A stretch of DNA of 64,000 nucleotides from Elmis aenea (Eukaryota; Arthropoda; Insecta; Coleoptera; Elmidae): the NCBI GenBank assembly GCA_947652605.1, contig OX393577.1, forward strand, positions 53,778,108 through 53,842,107. Direction: 5' to 3'. The notes beneath the pieces are model-generated. The model made no database searches. It had not been told where the DNA came from and worked only from the letters and a program-made list of their open reading frames with translations. The stretch's first letter is position 1. Each line of letters opens with the position of its first letter. This document shows positions 46,509 to 58,081 of the stretch, one piece after another. Made by a program: the position numbers and the translations under genes.

Positions 46509-47328
46509 CAGGGTGGTCCAAATTCGATAGGATTACATGGGTATCTCGCTTAATATTTAAGATAGAGAAACGGTTAAATTACCAAAAATGTGCAGCTTTT
46601 TGAGACAAACTCAGAACCGTTTTTAAAAATATTCTATCATTTCTGGTTTTCGAGTTATTGAATAAAAAGTGTTTTTTTGTCATATTAATAATGTTATCCG
46701 TTATTGTTGTAAATATCGAAAATATTTATGAAGATTATTTTTAGGTATTTTTATGTTTAATTTGATTATACTAAAAAAAAAAAAAATTACGCTCGCCGTT
46801 AAAAAATTATGACACAAACTTACCTATTTTTAAATGGGAACGATAGTTGGCTATGACCTATTTAATTTCCTTATTTTTTTCTCATTCCAAATATATAAGG
46901 GTTGATGTATTTATTTTCAATAATACCCAAGTTACGAAGGTTTTTTCGTTTTTTTTTTAAAGAAAATGATAGTAGGCTGTGAAAAAAAAAACAAGGTGTA
47001 AAACCTTATAAAACTCATGTGATACAAGTTACCAAGGTTTTGTAATTTGTTGTTTTATAAAATATATGAAAATAAGAAAATAACGATATAGTCGGAATTA
47101 GCAGTAATGTAGTATATTGCTGTTTTTTATGTTCAAACATTTTTTATGTTTATCTCAACAACAGATTTAAAAACCTTGGTCACTTGTACCATGGGTTTTA
47201 TAAGGTTTTACACCTTGTTTTTTTTTTTGTTTTCACAGCCTACTATGATTTGATTTGATAGCCGTTTCTCTATCTTAAATATTAACCAAGATACCCATGC
47301 AATCCCATCGAATATGGACCACCCTGTA
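46507..47328. mobile_element. Foldback element B of a back-to-back pair
   Basis: The left TACAGGGTGGTCCAAATTCG pairs with the right GAATATGGACCACCCTGTA, with GGGTATCTCGCTTAATATTT and GATAGAGAAACGG inside. An inner hairpin (about 46973-47250) has arms around GTAGGCTGTGAAAA and CAAGGTGTAAAACCTTATAA. The part of the left arm at 46640-46970 has no counterpart on the right, so that side has lost sequence. Related copies: 11362-11605, 11690-12158 and 13725-14232. Confidence 0.87.
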
Positions 47329-48624
47329 TTGTGATTTTTTAAAAAACTATTTTGTCACTACTTCAATGAGTTAAAATGTTTACCATTAAATGTTCAATGC
47401 TGGCGTAATATTTTTGTTGAATTCACTCTACTTCTGTATTTCAAAATAAATTTACTACATCAGCCGATACATAAGTACCTACATACATATCGACAGGTTA
47501 TAGTAGCTCGCAAGATATGCAAGCCATTGCTATTTATAAATTCGTACTTGCCATGTGCCAACTGCAAACTGGTATCGAGCTGTTCCATAACTTGTATCAA
47601 CAGAAATTCTCAACTTCAGAATAGTTTATATCAATGTGCGCTTGACTTGTAACGGTATTGAAATGAGGAAATTGACAAAGTTACATTTAGTCCGTAGTAT
47701 AATGCGGAACAACTTCTTCAGCAGGTGTACATACGACAAATTTACAAGGAAGTCGTTGCGTAAAATGAAACTTGTAGACAACATTAACACAGATAACTCC
47801 CGCTATAATGGTCTATTATGTTTCGCTAAATATTGTTGTAAAGTTTGGCGTAAGGTAGATTACCGTAAAGAATACATTCCAAGGTATCTGGTAATCTACA
47901 CTCTTGTCTTATTCGCTGGTGATGCATTGATATTTTACACGCATGGCTTTAAGCTTTAGTGGAGTTTAAACATCCAACTAACTTAACAAGGCTCATAAAT
48001 TTTCTTTAATGGAAAACTGCGATTATAATAGCTTGTCGATAAAATAACTTTTGTAAATTATAATCTTTCGTTTAGAAAATGTCAGCTGATATGAGCGTGA
48101 ATATTGTCGGCAACACGAACTTAATTTATCTGCAAGGACTTGAATAAAACGCAAAACCTATTTTTGTAACGGGTATTTTAGTTCTTAACTTTATTATTCG
48201 GCTTTTCCAATACATTTTATTTTCTGGAAATTGATAAAGTACTACAATTCAGTTGACGTTGTGATTCTATTTTATATAGTGTTCTGTGTTCAAGAATGTA
48301 CCTTTTTGATTTCCAATTGTTGTGTGACATTATTTGTGACCTGAGCTGTAAAATAATGCCATAAGAAAACTTGTATTTTCTTTGCAAAAATTGTATGATT
48401 GTAGAATTAAGTAACCATTCTGTTAGTTAAAGTTTTATTATTTATTTCTATAAAGTATGCAGTGCTTCATCAGACCAAACCATATTCCCCGCAAACTCCT
48501 TCTCCTCTTGTACCATGTCGTATGGTGACGCTAGCATCCATTTGATAAACGCCATCTTTTGAGCGAACGTCATACTACACAGTGCTACCATAATTATTCA
48601 ATTCAACTTTTAAAAGTAATACAT
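47329..48624. other. Non-coding, no feature recognised
   Basis: A 107-codon frame at 47636-47959 is the longest here, but it shows no domain, and I see no splice or promoter context. I treat it as chance. Confidence 0.4.
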
Positions 48625-49103
48625 GGGTTTGTTCCAGCAGCGCTATTTAGTATTTACTATCCCATGAACTATCAGGATTCTGCGCAGTATCGATATCGCG
48701 GTCAGTCAGCGTTTCTGATAATTTACCGGACCGTTAGTCAGCTGTTCCTGCTGTACTCTAACAACTTTGGGACTAGTTTGCGGACGGTCAAAACCGTACA
48801 TGGATTAGAATAAGAACTACGCTGGGAATATTACAGCCATGCGCTGTTTACAACTAACGTGGCCTCTGCTAGCCATGCATCGTCCTCTCAAACCCATGTA
48901 GTACTGGTTTCTTAAGATGTTGACGGTTGCGAAGCGCAAGTGCCTGTGAACCCAATGCGACAAATGACATTTACAGTCAGGGATGTCGTTAAAACATTCC
49001 AGCAGCGACTATTACATTTATTAGTCCATAGTCAACGCATGTGCATAAACCAATTCATGTATTAGTCCATGAACTAGTAAATTTTGGCTTGCCGGAACAA
49101 ATC
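48625..49103. mobile_element. MITE, second copy of the 30992 family
   Basis: It starts GGGTTTGTTCCAGCAGCGC and ends CCGGAACAAATCT, the diverged inverse. The interior shares TATCAGGATTCTGCGCAGT-like and ATTAGTCCATGAAC-like blocks with the copy at 30992-31476. Non-coding. Confidence 0.65.
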
Positions 49104-50668
49104 TCATTCTAATACATCTCTTAAAGTGTGTATAATTTTTTTGGCACACCCTATATATATATATGTATACATGAAATGTTTAGTTCCGGTTCGGAGTTCA
49201 TAAAAAAAGCATCGATTCGTTCCGCTTTTGGTTTCAGTTCGGTTCCGTGTTTAAATTTATGAAGCACATTGTTCGTCTTACTTAAATGGGTCTCTACAGT
49301 TGAGCTTTAATAGCAGGGAGTCTTAAAATTTTTGCCTTTGCTATAGATGTGGATTGTGATTTTTGAACTGTCTGTCTTTTGTCGTCTCTCTTGTTTCGAC
49401 TCTGCTCTAGTCTCTAGTCGGCTTTTCACATCATCATTCCAGCTTTGGTTTGATCTTCTCTTTTATATTTTAATTCAAATTCATGCTTAATAATGTTTTT
49501 GGACATCCTTTTGTTTGCCTCAACAATAAAAGCTACTCGAAACGTCGAAATGCCTTCAGCAATGTTAAAACTTTTGATTAGAGTAATAAACCTACACTCA
49601 GCATAATTATCTGTGGGCAACATATAGTCGTTTTTAAGTCCATAATTATTTCATTATTTAACATACACAATCCCAATGTTTCTATGTATAAGTTTGATGC
49701 GTGTTATTTTACAATTTGTTTTGTGAATCTCGTACTTTGTACTCAGTATCAGACGCAGAAGTAAAGTTGCATTGCATGTACTGTACATGTATAATCAGTT
49801 TTATTCTCATATTTTATATTTTTTACAACGTACTTATGATATTTAGTATATAAAAGTTCATTTTGTTCCTATATTTTATTTGCGAAGTTATACGTGAAGA
49901 TATAACGAACAAACATGACACAAAAAAGATCGAAATATAATTACAGAATGAAATTCGAAACATAAACGTTAGTAAATGAAGCCAAAGTCTTCTTGATTTT
50001 CTGCGAATTGAGAACTTAGCAGACTTCCTTTAATTTCCTCTTGCCTTTTAGCAAATATAGAAAAGACTCGAATTGAACTTGTGATATGTTTCTTATTTAA
50101 TTTATTTCGAGGTTTTTAGCTGTCTGTCGTTAATTTTGATTACGTAGTTCTGTAAATAAGTGAATTACATTAATTGTGTTTCTAAATTAATCATTCTCGG
50201 GAAAGTCGTAAATAAGGGAAATGTAATCACATAAGACAGTAGCGCAGTTTGAACATGCAGAATATTTCATTTTGGCGAAAGTCATAGTTATAATTTGCAC
50301 TGCTTTATCAAGATAATTGTAAGTTGAGGCAATAAAGAAAATTTTTGAATGTTCTACAATAATAAATGTAACATATAACAGTAATAGTACGCATAATTTC
50401 CTTGTGTTAAATATTTTTTAGGTGGAAACATTAAAAAAATTGGTTTTTACATAAACTTAAATTAAGAAGATTAATTTTTGTGGCAAATAGGTTGTAGAAA
50501 TGTAAGTAAAAGACTACCAGTCTACCCGTTCTACAAGAAACTAATTTATTTTACATAAATAAATCGCTTTAAAAATTCATTAAATTAGGATTTTTAAAGT
50601 GTTTAAAATGCGGAGAAATGATTTTGTAAGAATCAAATTTAAATTTTTTAAAGGGCTGTTAACAGGGA
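49104..50668. other. Non-coding, weak repeat traces
   Basis: GGCACACCCTATATA at 49142 resembles a decayed foldback end, and GTTCCGGTTCGGAGTTC near 49183 looks repeat-derived. A minus-strand frame at 49426-49623 has no recognisable domain. Confidence 0.35.
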
Positions 50669-51777
50669 CTGAGAACAGAACGAAAACAAACGTTAAACGA
50701 TTAACCAAAATTTTTATAAGAATGAAAACGATTTTATTATTTTTCGTTGAAATAATTAATTTCTATAACCGGTGTTAGCCGGTTTTATCACTATTTAATT
50801 TTTATTCAATGAACACAAACGCGAATTTACCGTCTATGCTGTATGCCTGTAAAATATCTCACTTGAAATAAGTTGACTTCTTTTTCTCCATATACATTAT
50901 GTATTAAAAACTTTATTGTTTATACTTGCAATTTCGCGCAACACAGGTAACGGTACAGATATTCTCTTTTTTTAATTTTTTGATTGAATTATCAATAAAT
51001 AATATACTCTTTATTGGACAACAAAAGGGCGCGTAATAATCACGTCAGTTTTAATGATTTGAAAATAAAACATTTCACGTTGATGATCTATGCTATGGTT
51101 TGGCAAACTAGTTGTGTTTTTGCACCTGGCGGGTGTTATACTAAATAAAATGCACAAATTTTATTTGGTTATATGTTAAATGTGTTTAACAGTTTGGTAA
51201 ATTTAATACGGCGATTCGCTAATCTAAATTATGCCGTCCATAATGATCGAAACCGAACATATCGCCGTTTACTATTTAGCGGGGGCCCAACGTTTGCTAA
51301 CAAACAGAAACAAAAATGTAAATGGACTTTAAAATTCATCACAAATATTTTATATCTCACATTTATTACCAAAAGTACAAAATGATCACGCCAAATTTGT
51401 TTTTATTTAAAGGCGAACTATGCTGATTTACATGTATTTATACATACGAAGTATTTATATTCTGAATAATCGAATATACGAACAGTAATTGGGGTTTCAT
51501 CGTATTAATAGGGTTGCCAAAACTGTTCTTTTGACACTTGACGATCGTCCTTTAGAAAGACCTCTGCTCTGAATTTTGTAAAAGAGGGTGGTGACTTAGA
51601 AAAAATAGATCCTCGACTTGGTGACTAAAAGAAAAGGTACAATCGGTTTTCACCGTTATTAAATTGCGGTTCACGAAAACGATATCTTATGGGTGGGAAC
51701 ATAAAGAACGAAAACGAAATATTTCGTTTTCGGTCCGATCAAAAACGAACGAAATATTTTTCGTTTTTAGACCCTGG
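50669..51777. mobile_element. hAT-like element rich in AACGAAA
   Basis: The left CAGGGACTGAGAACAGAACG corresponds to the right end CGTTTTTAGACCCTG. The right part (51508-51777) matches, inverted, the 20653-21058 MITE, including GGGTTGCCAAAACTGTTC and ACGAAATATTTCGTTTTCG. The flanking 8-mers do not match, so the boundaries or the superfamily may be wrong. No transposase recognised. Confidence 0.6.
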
Positions 51778-51794
51778 TTCTCCACAGGTCTTGA

Positions 51795-52430
51795 TCAATC
51801 CAATCTCTTTCTTCTGGTTCTTTCGAGTCGACCATATTAATACCTTTTCTTGACCAACTCTCATTGTTCCAAAGTTTTATCCTTAATTTTGGATGCTATT
51901 GATTACGTTAAGTTTTAGCCAAATTGTTTTAGTTCTCACTCTATCTTTCCTAAAAGGCATCGTCTCATGAAATCTAGCCTCACACTTCTAACTTTGTCTC
52001 TTATTTTTTGGGTCATTGGCCACATTTCATTACCATAAGTAATTAAATATTTCTATTTCATTTAAAAAAAATGTTTTTTTTTGTGTCTTTGATAATGTGT
52101 TCCACATAACTCAATGAAGGGCTCGTATAGTGTATCTTACCATTTCTACTATTTTTTCCACGCCTCTGTCTACTTTTCCGTTGTTTGTAATAAGGGTTCC
52201 TAGGTATTTAAATTCGTTACAAGTTTTTATGCTGTTGTCTTCTAAACTCAGTTCTACCGATGCACATATCCTCTATTTTTGCAAAGAGTATTTTTAAATC
52301 GCATTCTTCAAATTCCTTTTTTAGGGTTTCTAATACATATATCAATCATGTCCCCTTGATTTTGAGTAATAATAAGCTGGTCGTCTGCAAAAAATAGGGA
52401 GTGGAGATTTGTATTACGTATCGTAATTTC
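51795..52430 (-). pseudogene. LINE reverse transcriptase 3' fragment
   Basis: The minus strand reads LHSLFFADDQLIITQNQGDM, the catalytic FADD box. Next come LEDNSIKTCNEFKYLGTLIT and a block beginning NNGKVDRGVEKIVEMVRYT, the KYLG connection motif with its usual spacing, and more decayed tail sequence (ITYGNEMWPMTQK-like) in shifted frames. The core matches endonuclease-reverse transcriptase LINEs. Both ends are truncated; the left end abuts the hAT-like element at 51777. Confidence 0.83.
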
Positions 52431-53154
52431 TTTTTTTGTACATTTCTTATTCCATAACTATAAATACCAAAATTATTAATAATTCTAACCATAGTAAATT
52501 GTAATATTATTCTTTAGATTTGTTTACTAAATCACATTTAAGAAAACATTGTTTGTTTAATAACAATAATAATTCGTGATTAACATTTGAGTTATTTAAG
52601 TACCTAGTACTTTATTAAAGTTAAATAATTAAAGTATTATCTGTAAAGAATCTCTTTTGTAGCAAAACTAGACTTCGTGAGTAGCTTTCTTATTAAGACA
52701 GCTACGAAAGAGAAGACGGGATGCTTGAAACTTGTCTTGATTTTCTACAAAAGATTCTTTGTAGATAATAAAGTAAGTAATTTTTATCAACTTATTTCTC
52801 TTGCTAAAATACGAATTATTTGTTTTGTAGGTAAATTTATTCTCAAATTTCGCTTGATGTAATTTTGTTATTGAACATGTTAGGTTAAAGTAGATACTAT
52901 TCAAATGTAATTCATTATTCAATAATGAATTGTTGCTTGTATGAACAAACCTACCGCCAATGAGAGTACAAACCCCACATGAGCACTTTCGCGTGGAACT
53001 AAATATTTACATCATTCAAATTTCATTATATAGGTTAGACAGACATGTATTAATATAAAATATTTGCTCTGAAAATTGAATTACGTATGCGTTACAATAT
53101 GTAACTAACAAACATTGAACTACGTATTAACCTGAGATGTTATTTTTGTTTCAG
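52431..53154 (+). other. Intron DNA upstream of the Ig exon
   Basis: AT-rich. It ends in a polypyrimidine tract TTATTTTTGTTTCAG whose AG (53153-53154) is the 3' splice site of the next exon. No other feature. Confidence 0.5.
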
Positions 53155-53298
53155 TGCCACCTCAGAAGCCACGAATTGAATATAACGCTTCGCAGGTCCT
53201 TCCAGGTCACAATCTCACGGCAATACACGGGGAAGTGGCTACGATTAAATGCGTATCGCATTATGGAAATCCACCACCTGTTCTTAAGTGGTTCTTAG
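53155..53298 (+). CDS. Ig-superfamily gene, exon encoding first half of an Ig domain
   Basis: This 144-bp exon is bounded by TTTGTTTCAG and G|GTGAGT, phase 1 at both ends. Preceded by a split codon it reads PPQKPRIEYNASQVLPGHNL, then TAIHGEVATIKCVSHYGNPP and PVLKWFL. The Cys in TIKC and the Trp in LKWFL are the B-strand cysteine and core tryptophan of an Ig fold. NAS and NLT are N-glycosylation sequons, which fits an extracellular location. The next exon (57170-57364) completes the domain; joining them makes GAT (Asp) across the splice. Insect adhesion receptors with serial Ig domains (nectin/CADM-, sidestep- or nephrin-like) are the likely family; I cannot name the gene. No other exon was found in the window. 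Confidence 0.82.
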   Translation, partial: CHLRSHELNITLRRSFQVTISRQYTGKWLRLNAYRIMEIHHLFLSGS

Positions 53299-53776
53299 GT
53301 GAGTTCCGTTTTCTTTTCCCAGCATCGATCTTCCTACCTTTTAATGCTTATTGGTTTAGATAAATCGAGAATGTGAATAAAATATTCTTTATCGATTCTA
53401 CCTTATATTAAATTCATATCGGAATTGGTTTTGACAATTTTTGAACATATTTTCGTGAAAAATAAACGTTTTAAACAGAAAAATAAATAAACAAATATAT
53501 GAAGATGAATAAAAGGTTGTAAAACTTCTTGTTGATTTAAATGCTTGTAGCAGGCTTTTAATAAAAGTACTGTTTTTGTTAATCCGTTAAAAATCTTTAT
53601 TTAAATAACCGCATTGTTGTTCCATTAACATAAATGACTGGTAAAAACCCTCTTCTGTAATACTAAAAGCAGGCTTAAGTAGCTACGCAAACTCTTGAAA
53701 TTCATTCACAGCAAGTCACAGCACGTTTGGTAAAAAATTGTATTTTTGCCAAAAATTTCGGGTCTAGAAACATCTT
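53299..53776 (+). other. Intron, 5' part
   Basis: Starts GTGAGTTCCG at the donor site. AT-rich and without features up to the minisatellite. Confidence 0.5.
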
Positions 53777-54105
53777 TGCCCACAATTCTTCGCTCACAAT
53801 TAATTCTTCGCCCACAATTCTTCGCCTCCACAATTCTTCGCCCACAATTCTTCGCCCACAATTCTTCGCCCACAATTCTACGCCCACAATTCTACGCCCA
53901 CAATTCTTTGCATCCACAATTCATCGCCCACAATTCTTCGCCTCCACAATTCTTCGCCCACAATTCTTCGCCCACAATTCTTCGCCCACAATTCTTCGCC
54001 CACAATTCTACGCCCACAATTCTACGCCCACAATTCTTTGCATCCACAATTCATCGCCCACAATTCTTCGCCGCAACAATTCTTCGCCGTCACAATTTTT
54101 CGCTA
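53777..54105. repeat. 14-bp minisatellite with higher-order structure
   Basis: About 23 units of CGCCCACAATTCTT, with 16-bp variants (CGCCTCCACAATTCTT) and TACG, TTGC and ATCG variants. A block running from the CCTCCA variant (53825) to the TTGCATCCACAATTCATC variant is repeated from 53941, so two higher-order blocks of about 116 and 130 bp follow each other; the second has one more unit. Because 14 is not a multiple of 3, each strand shows open frames with a 14-residue period. These are a by-product of the array, not genes. It lies in the intron between the Ig exons. Confidence 0.92.
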
Positions 54106-54837
54106 CATACATATCACAAATCTTATTTGTAAATGTGATTGTTACAGGTTTTTTTTTGCCTAAATCGGAAATGATGTCACGATGTAGATATATGTGGGGA
54201 GTTTTTTATATTCACGGAATGAGGTGAACAAAGACTAAAAGATTTAAGTTTTATAATATTTATTTTGGTATATTTTTCCCGAACAAGTCGTCATGTCTTA
54301 GATCTTTTAATTAATCTATGTGGCCCTTTATAAAAATAGTTTTTCGATTTGCACTCAAAATGCTCATTTATTGCTGCCTGCAATGACTCATCACCGAGAT
54401 GCTTTCCACGAAGATTTTTTTCCAAATTAGGAAATCAATAATAATCTTCGGTAACAGTTTTGTTGATAACGTGTATTGGAATAGCTTCACACAGCTCCAA
54501 TTACTGCTTGCAACACCGAACTAGTTGTTTTTTTTTTTTGTTGCGGTTAAGATTTCTCGACACCATCTTCCCCGACTTTAAGGTAGCCATACACGTGCAG
54601 GAAATTCTCAAGTAAAAATCCTGCCGGATTTCCTCAGCTGAACGCTCGCACACACATCCTCAAGTTTTTACGTGAGATCTTGACTACAAGTCGTGGCATC
54701 AACATATGGCGATATTTTGGCGGCTGTCGGTTGCCTAATTGCGGCAAATTGCGTGTCAACTCGCAAGAAATAGCGCACAGTAAGAAGTGTATAGTGCAAG
54801 GAACGGCTGCTTAAGAGTAAAATTATCCCACACAAAT
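54106..54837 (+). other. Intron; possible Harbinger left end near 54583
   Basis: Mostly featureless. TTTAAGGTAGCCATACACGT at about 54578 could be the left end of the PIF/Harbinger element whose relic follows, but the right end was not found. Confidence 0.35.
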
Positions 54838-55090
54838 CTTCTTTCAGAATTGAAGGTTTTCCCAAAAGACTTTTATAATTATTTGAGGATCTTACCTACA
54901 TCTGCTTTCATTGGTCACCTTTTATATTGCAAAAAAAAGATATGGTGATGAGGCAAGCCATTTCTCCCCACGCTATACTCACTGCGACATTGAGGTATTT
55001 GGCTACTGGAAGGAGTTACGAAGACCTCAAGTATTCAACAATAATTTCTCCGAAGGCCCTTAGTGACATCATACCAGAAACTGCGCAGTC
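54838..55090 (+). pseudogene. PIF/Harbinger transposase N-terminal fragment
   Basis: Frame one reads LLSELKVFPKDFYNYLRILP and breaks near 54926 by a one-base shift. The second frame continues KKDMVMRQAISPHAILTATL, RYLATGRSYEDLKYSTIISP and KALSDIIPETAQ. MR.AISP....T.TLR.LATG.SYEDL.....ISP..L...IPET is a strongly conserved block of insect PIF/Harbinger (HARBI1-like) transposases. Similarity fades after 55090, and a foldback element begins at 55209. The DDE nuclease part is missing, so it is dead. It is plus-strand and intronic with respect to the Ig gene. Confidence 0.85.
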
Positions 55091-55208
55091 CAAACGTCAA
55101 GGATTTCCTACACGTGCGTGGCTACCTTTAGTCTGCCGTTGTTTTAGATATTTAAATCTTTCTACGATTTTTCCAAGTTTTTGTCGACCATTTTGCATAA
55201 TATTATTA

Positions 55209-56688
55209 TACAGGGTGTCCCAGTTATCACAAATAGCATGGAGATCTCGTAAACGGTAAGAGATACAGAGTTGGTTAAATGAGTCAAAATGATCTATGAA
55301 TTAAGAGCAACTATTTAACGAAAAAAAGGTCTTTAAAAAAATTAATGGTCTTTCCGCTATTAATAAAAAACAAAGAAAATTAGGTTTTGGATTTTTTGCT
55401 TTTAACTTGCTTATTTGAAATCATACTCAAAATATTTTTCGACATGAAATTTGTTAATAAATTTTATCTATCGTCATTTGTTTTTTTTTTAAATTTTAAT
55501 ATCAACTTTTTTATTTTAAATAGAGGTCGTAGTTGGCTGTGACACTATCGGAAAGATAATTTTTTTCTCATTTTATTAATGTATGGGTTGTTGGGTTTAT
55601 CCTTAAACATAAGTAAGTTATTACAATGTTATTGTGTTTTTTAAGTTTAATCAAAGAGGTCATTGTAAAACAAAACAAAACATCACATAAATAAAGTAGC
55701 TGTAGGTACATAATTAAACACAAAAATACTTAAATAATTTAAGATTTTTGTTACATTTCATAATAATTTATGATATTTTAGTTACTATAAACTATTGAAT
55801 ACAAATTATAACATGCGTTTAAAGTATAGCTACTCTCCATGGGCAATACAAATTTGAAATCTACACTTTGTAGCTAATAATGTTTTCCAAAGCATTTTTT
55901 TTTGATACATGAACTGTACTTAAAACGGGTATATTTAATTCATCAATTGTAATTAATTGTCTTTTTGAGATTGACTGTTTTCAAAACATTTTATCAAACA
56001 AAAAGTAATATACTTGGGAAAACAATTATCTACGAAGCGCAGATTTTAAATTTGTATTGTCCCTAAGGAGAAAGTTACACTTTGAACGCCTGTTGTAATA
56101 TAGATTCAATAGTAATAGTAACTGAAAAATCATAAATTATTATGAAATGTAAAAAAAAAACTTAAATTAAGTTTTTTTTTGTGTTTAATTATGTACAGCT
56201 ACTTTATTTATTTGTTGTTTTGTTTTGTTTTCCAATAGCCTCTTCGATTCAATTGAATAAATATAATAATATTGTAATAACTTACTTATTTTAAAAGATA
56301 AACCCATACATCAATGAAACAATAAAATAATTATCTTTTTAATAGTGTCACAGCCAGCTACGACCCGTATTTAAAATAAGAAAGTTGATGTTGAAATAAC
56401 AAAAACAAAAGATAGGTAAAATTCATTAAAAAATTTCAATTCCTCATTGTCGAAAAATATTTTGAGTTTGATTTCAAATAAGCAAGTTAAAGGCAAAAAT
56501 CGAAAATCGAATACGTAATTTGTTTGTTTTTTTATCAATAGCGGAAAAGCCATTAATTTTTTTAAAGATTTTTCTTCGTAAAATAGTTGCTCTTAATTCA
56601 TAGATCATTTTGACTCATTTAACCAACTCTGTATCTCTTAACGCGTACGAGATTCCCATGCTGTTCACGATAACTTGGACACCCTGTA
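55209..56688. mobile_element. Foldback element, 1.5 kb, ~700-bp arms
   Basis: The left TACAGGGTGTCCCAGTTATC pairs with the right GATAACTTGGACACCCTGTA. GGAGATCTCGTAAACGGTAA and ATACAGAGTTGG follow inside, and most of the arm length pairs (e.g. AACTTGCTTATTTGAAATCA against 56468-56490; GTAGTTGGCTGTGACACTAT against 56345-56365). The axis is near 55950. TA flanks both ends. The 26317-26940 half copy is the same family. It sits wholly within the Ig-gene intron. Non-coding. Confidence 0.9.
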
Positions 56689-57169
56689 TTAGAGGCTTAT
56701 GAGACAGAAATTGTTAGTCTGATTTCATTTACACACTGTATAAAAATGTACACTTTTTTATCCATCAACCACTAAAGTAAAACCATGAATAACAAAATAT
56801 TTTTAATTTTTTTGGATCGCTCTGCAATATTTATGAATAAAGCTCTAGATTAAATTAGTAAACATTTGTTCGTGCAAAAATTTGTTAGTGCAACGTTTAT
56901 GCTTCTGTTTCATATCCTATGTGAATATTTAACTTATGTTCTAATTAAACTAAACCAGAAACGATGCCTGGGAATATTACCAGCAGCAAATAAAGAAAAA
57001 TGTTCGTCTCGCTCTAGAAAACTACACTCTGCAGCTGTAATTTTCCTGTTATTTTTAACTGTTAACCCTTCTTTAATTGCATGCAGTAACTTTGGTACAT
57101 TGAAATATAAAATAAACACGAATTAAGTGGACGCTCTTTCAAAGTAAGAAGTTTTGATTTATGTTGCAG
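56689..57169 (+). other. Intron, 3' part
   Basis: AT-rich. It ends TTTATGTTGCAG, the acceptor of the next exon (AG at 57168-57169). Short frames on both strands at 56866-57126 show no domain. Confidence 0.5.
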
Positions 57170-57364
57170 ATCAAAATGAAATAACTCCAAAGAGAAGGCA
57201 AACAAATTCGACCGAATTGGATAATCCAAGAACGTGGATGGCGATTTCGATCCTAGAATTGACCATTTCGAAAGATAGCCACGGACGGACACTTCGATGT
57301 GTCGCAGTTCATGAGTCCTACTCCACGAAATCGAGTAGTATAGAAGTTCGACTGGACGTAATGT
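57170..57364 (+). CDS. Ig-superfamily gene, exon encoding second half of the Ig domain
   Basis: This 195-bp exon lies between TTTATGTTGCAG and T|GTAAGT, phase 1 at both ends, matching the upstream exon. It reads QNEITPKRRQTNSTELDNPR, TWMAISILELTISKDSHGRT and LRCVAVHESYSTKSSSIEVR, ending LDVM. The E-strand pattern ISILELTI, the SKDSHGRTLRC turn and the second cysteine lie 59 residues after the first (upstream exon), normal for an Ig domain. NST is a sequon. The open last codon shows that the protein continues in an exon outside the window or not recognised here. Confidence 0.84.
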
Positions 57365-58081
57365 GTAAGTTTCTTGAAAGTTTATTAAAGTATTAGGAAT
57401 TTAAAAGTTTTAAGCTGCATTTATAGGAAACTTTCTTCCTATATTTATATTTGATATAAAAATGAGCTCAGTTTTTTGTCGGATCTAATACGATTTTAGT
57501 GTGTTGACCGTTTTTAAAGGTATTAAATAACATTCATAAAATGTTAAACATGATAAGCAAATCAGAGGAAATTATTTTATAAATAATAAATAATCTGTGG
57601 CAAGGAAACGAACTTAAGATATAAACAAAAATTAATTTTTAGTTCTGTAGACGACATTAATTTTATTTGCCGAAAGTTCGGGAATATGTCCACATAAATG
57701 TCCGCTAGATGGCAATAAGCGTACGAACTGGCATAGCCAACTTCACTCATATCCTGCATTACTACCAACATTTGGGCGGCCAATAAGCATTGAATAAAAA
57801 GATAAAGGAATGAGCTTTTAATACTATGCTGTAGCGTTTGAGCGGCGACGGAAATGACGACATAAATGGCCTCTGATGGCGGCCAGTTTTGACAGGTCAA
57901 ACAGTCAAGAAATTTGGGGTTTTGTGTGCTACAATGGTTAGCGGCAGATTTTGTAGTCTTACTAGGTCAAAAAATGTTGAAGATTAAAAGATTACGTTTC
58001 ATAGGTAAGTAGACATTATTATTTTGTAGGGTAATCATGTATTGAAAATTTGATGTGGTCTGTCAAAATGGTATGTCATAT
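57365..58081 (+). other. Probable intron with an inverted repeat block
   Basis: It begins GTAAGTTTCTTG. The segment CATTGAATAAAAAGATAAAG (about 57789) recurs inverted at about 58345-58366 (CTTTATCTTTTTATTCAATG), flanked on both sides by related CCAATAAG/CTTATTGG sequence. A decayed element may therefore span about 57780-58378. No coding seen. Confidence 0.45.

Noticed and set aside
47636..47959. 107-codon open frame
   Set aside because: No domain, low-complexity or signal features, and no splice or repeat context; consistent with chance.
53777..54105. CRISPR-like array
   Set aside because: Units are contiguous 14-16 bp with no unique spacers, and the DNA is eukaryotic.
53727..54227. Long open frames on both strands with a 14-residue period
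   Set aside because: They follow from the 14-bp minisatellite, whose unit lacks stops in several frames. No start context, splice support or composition of a real protein.
54668..54865. Minus-strand frame near the Harbinger relic
   Set aside because: It is antisense to the recognisable transposase reading and has no features of its own.
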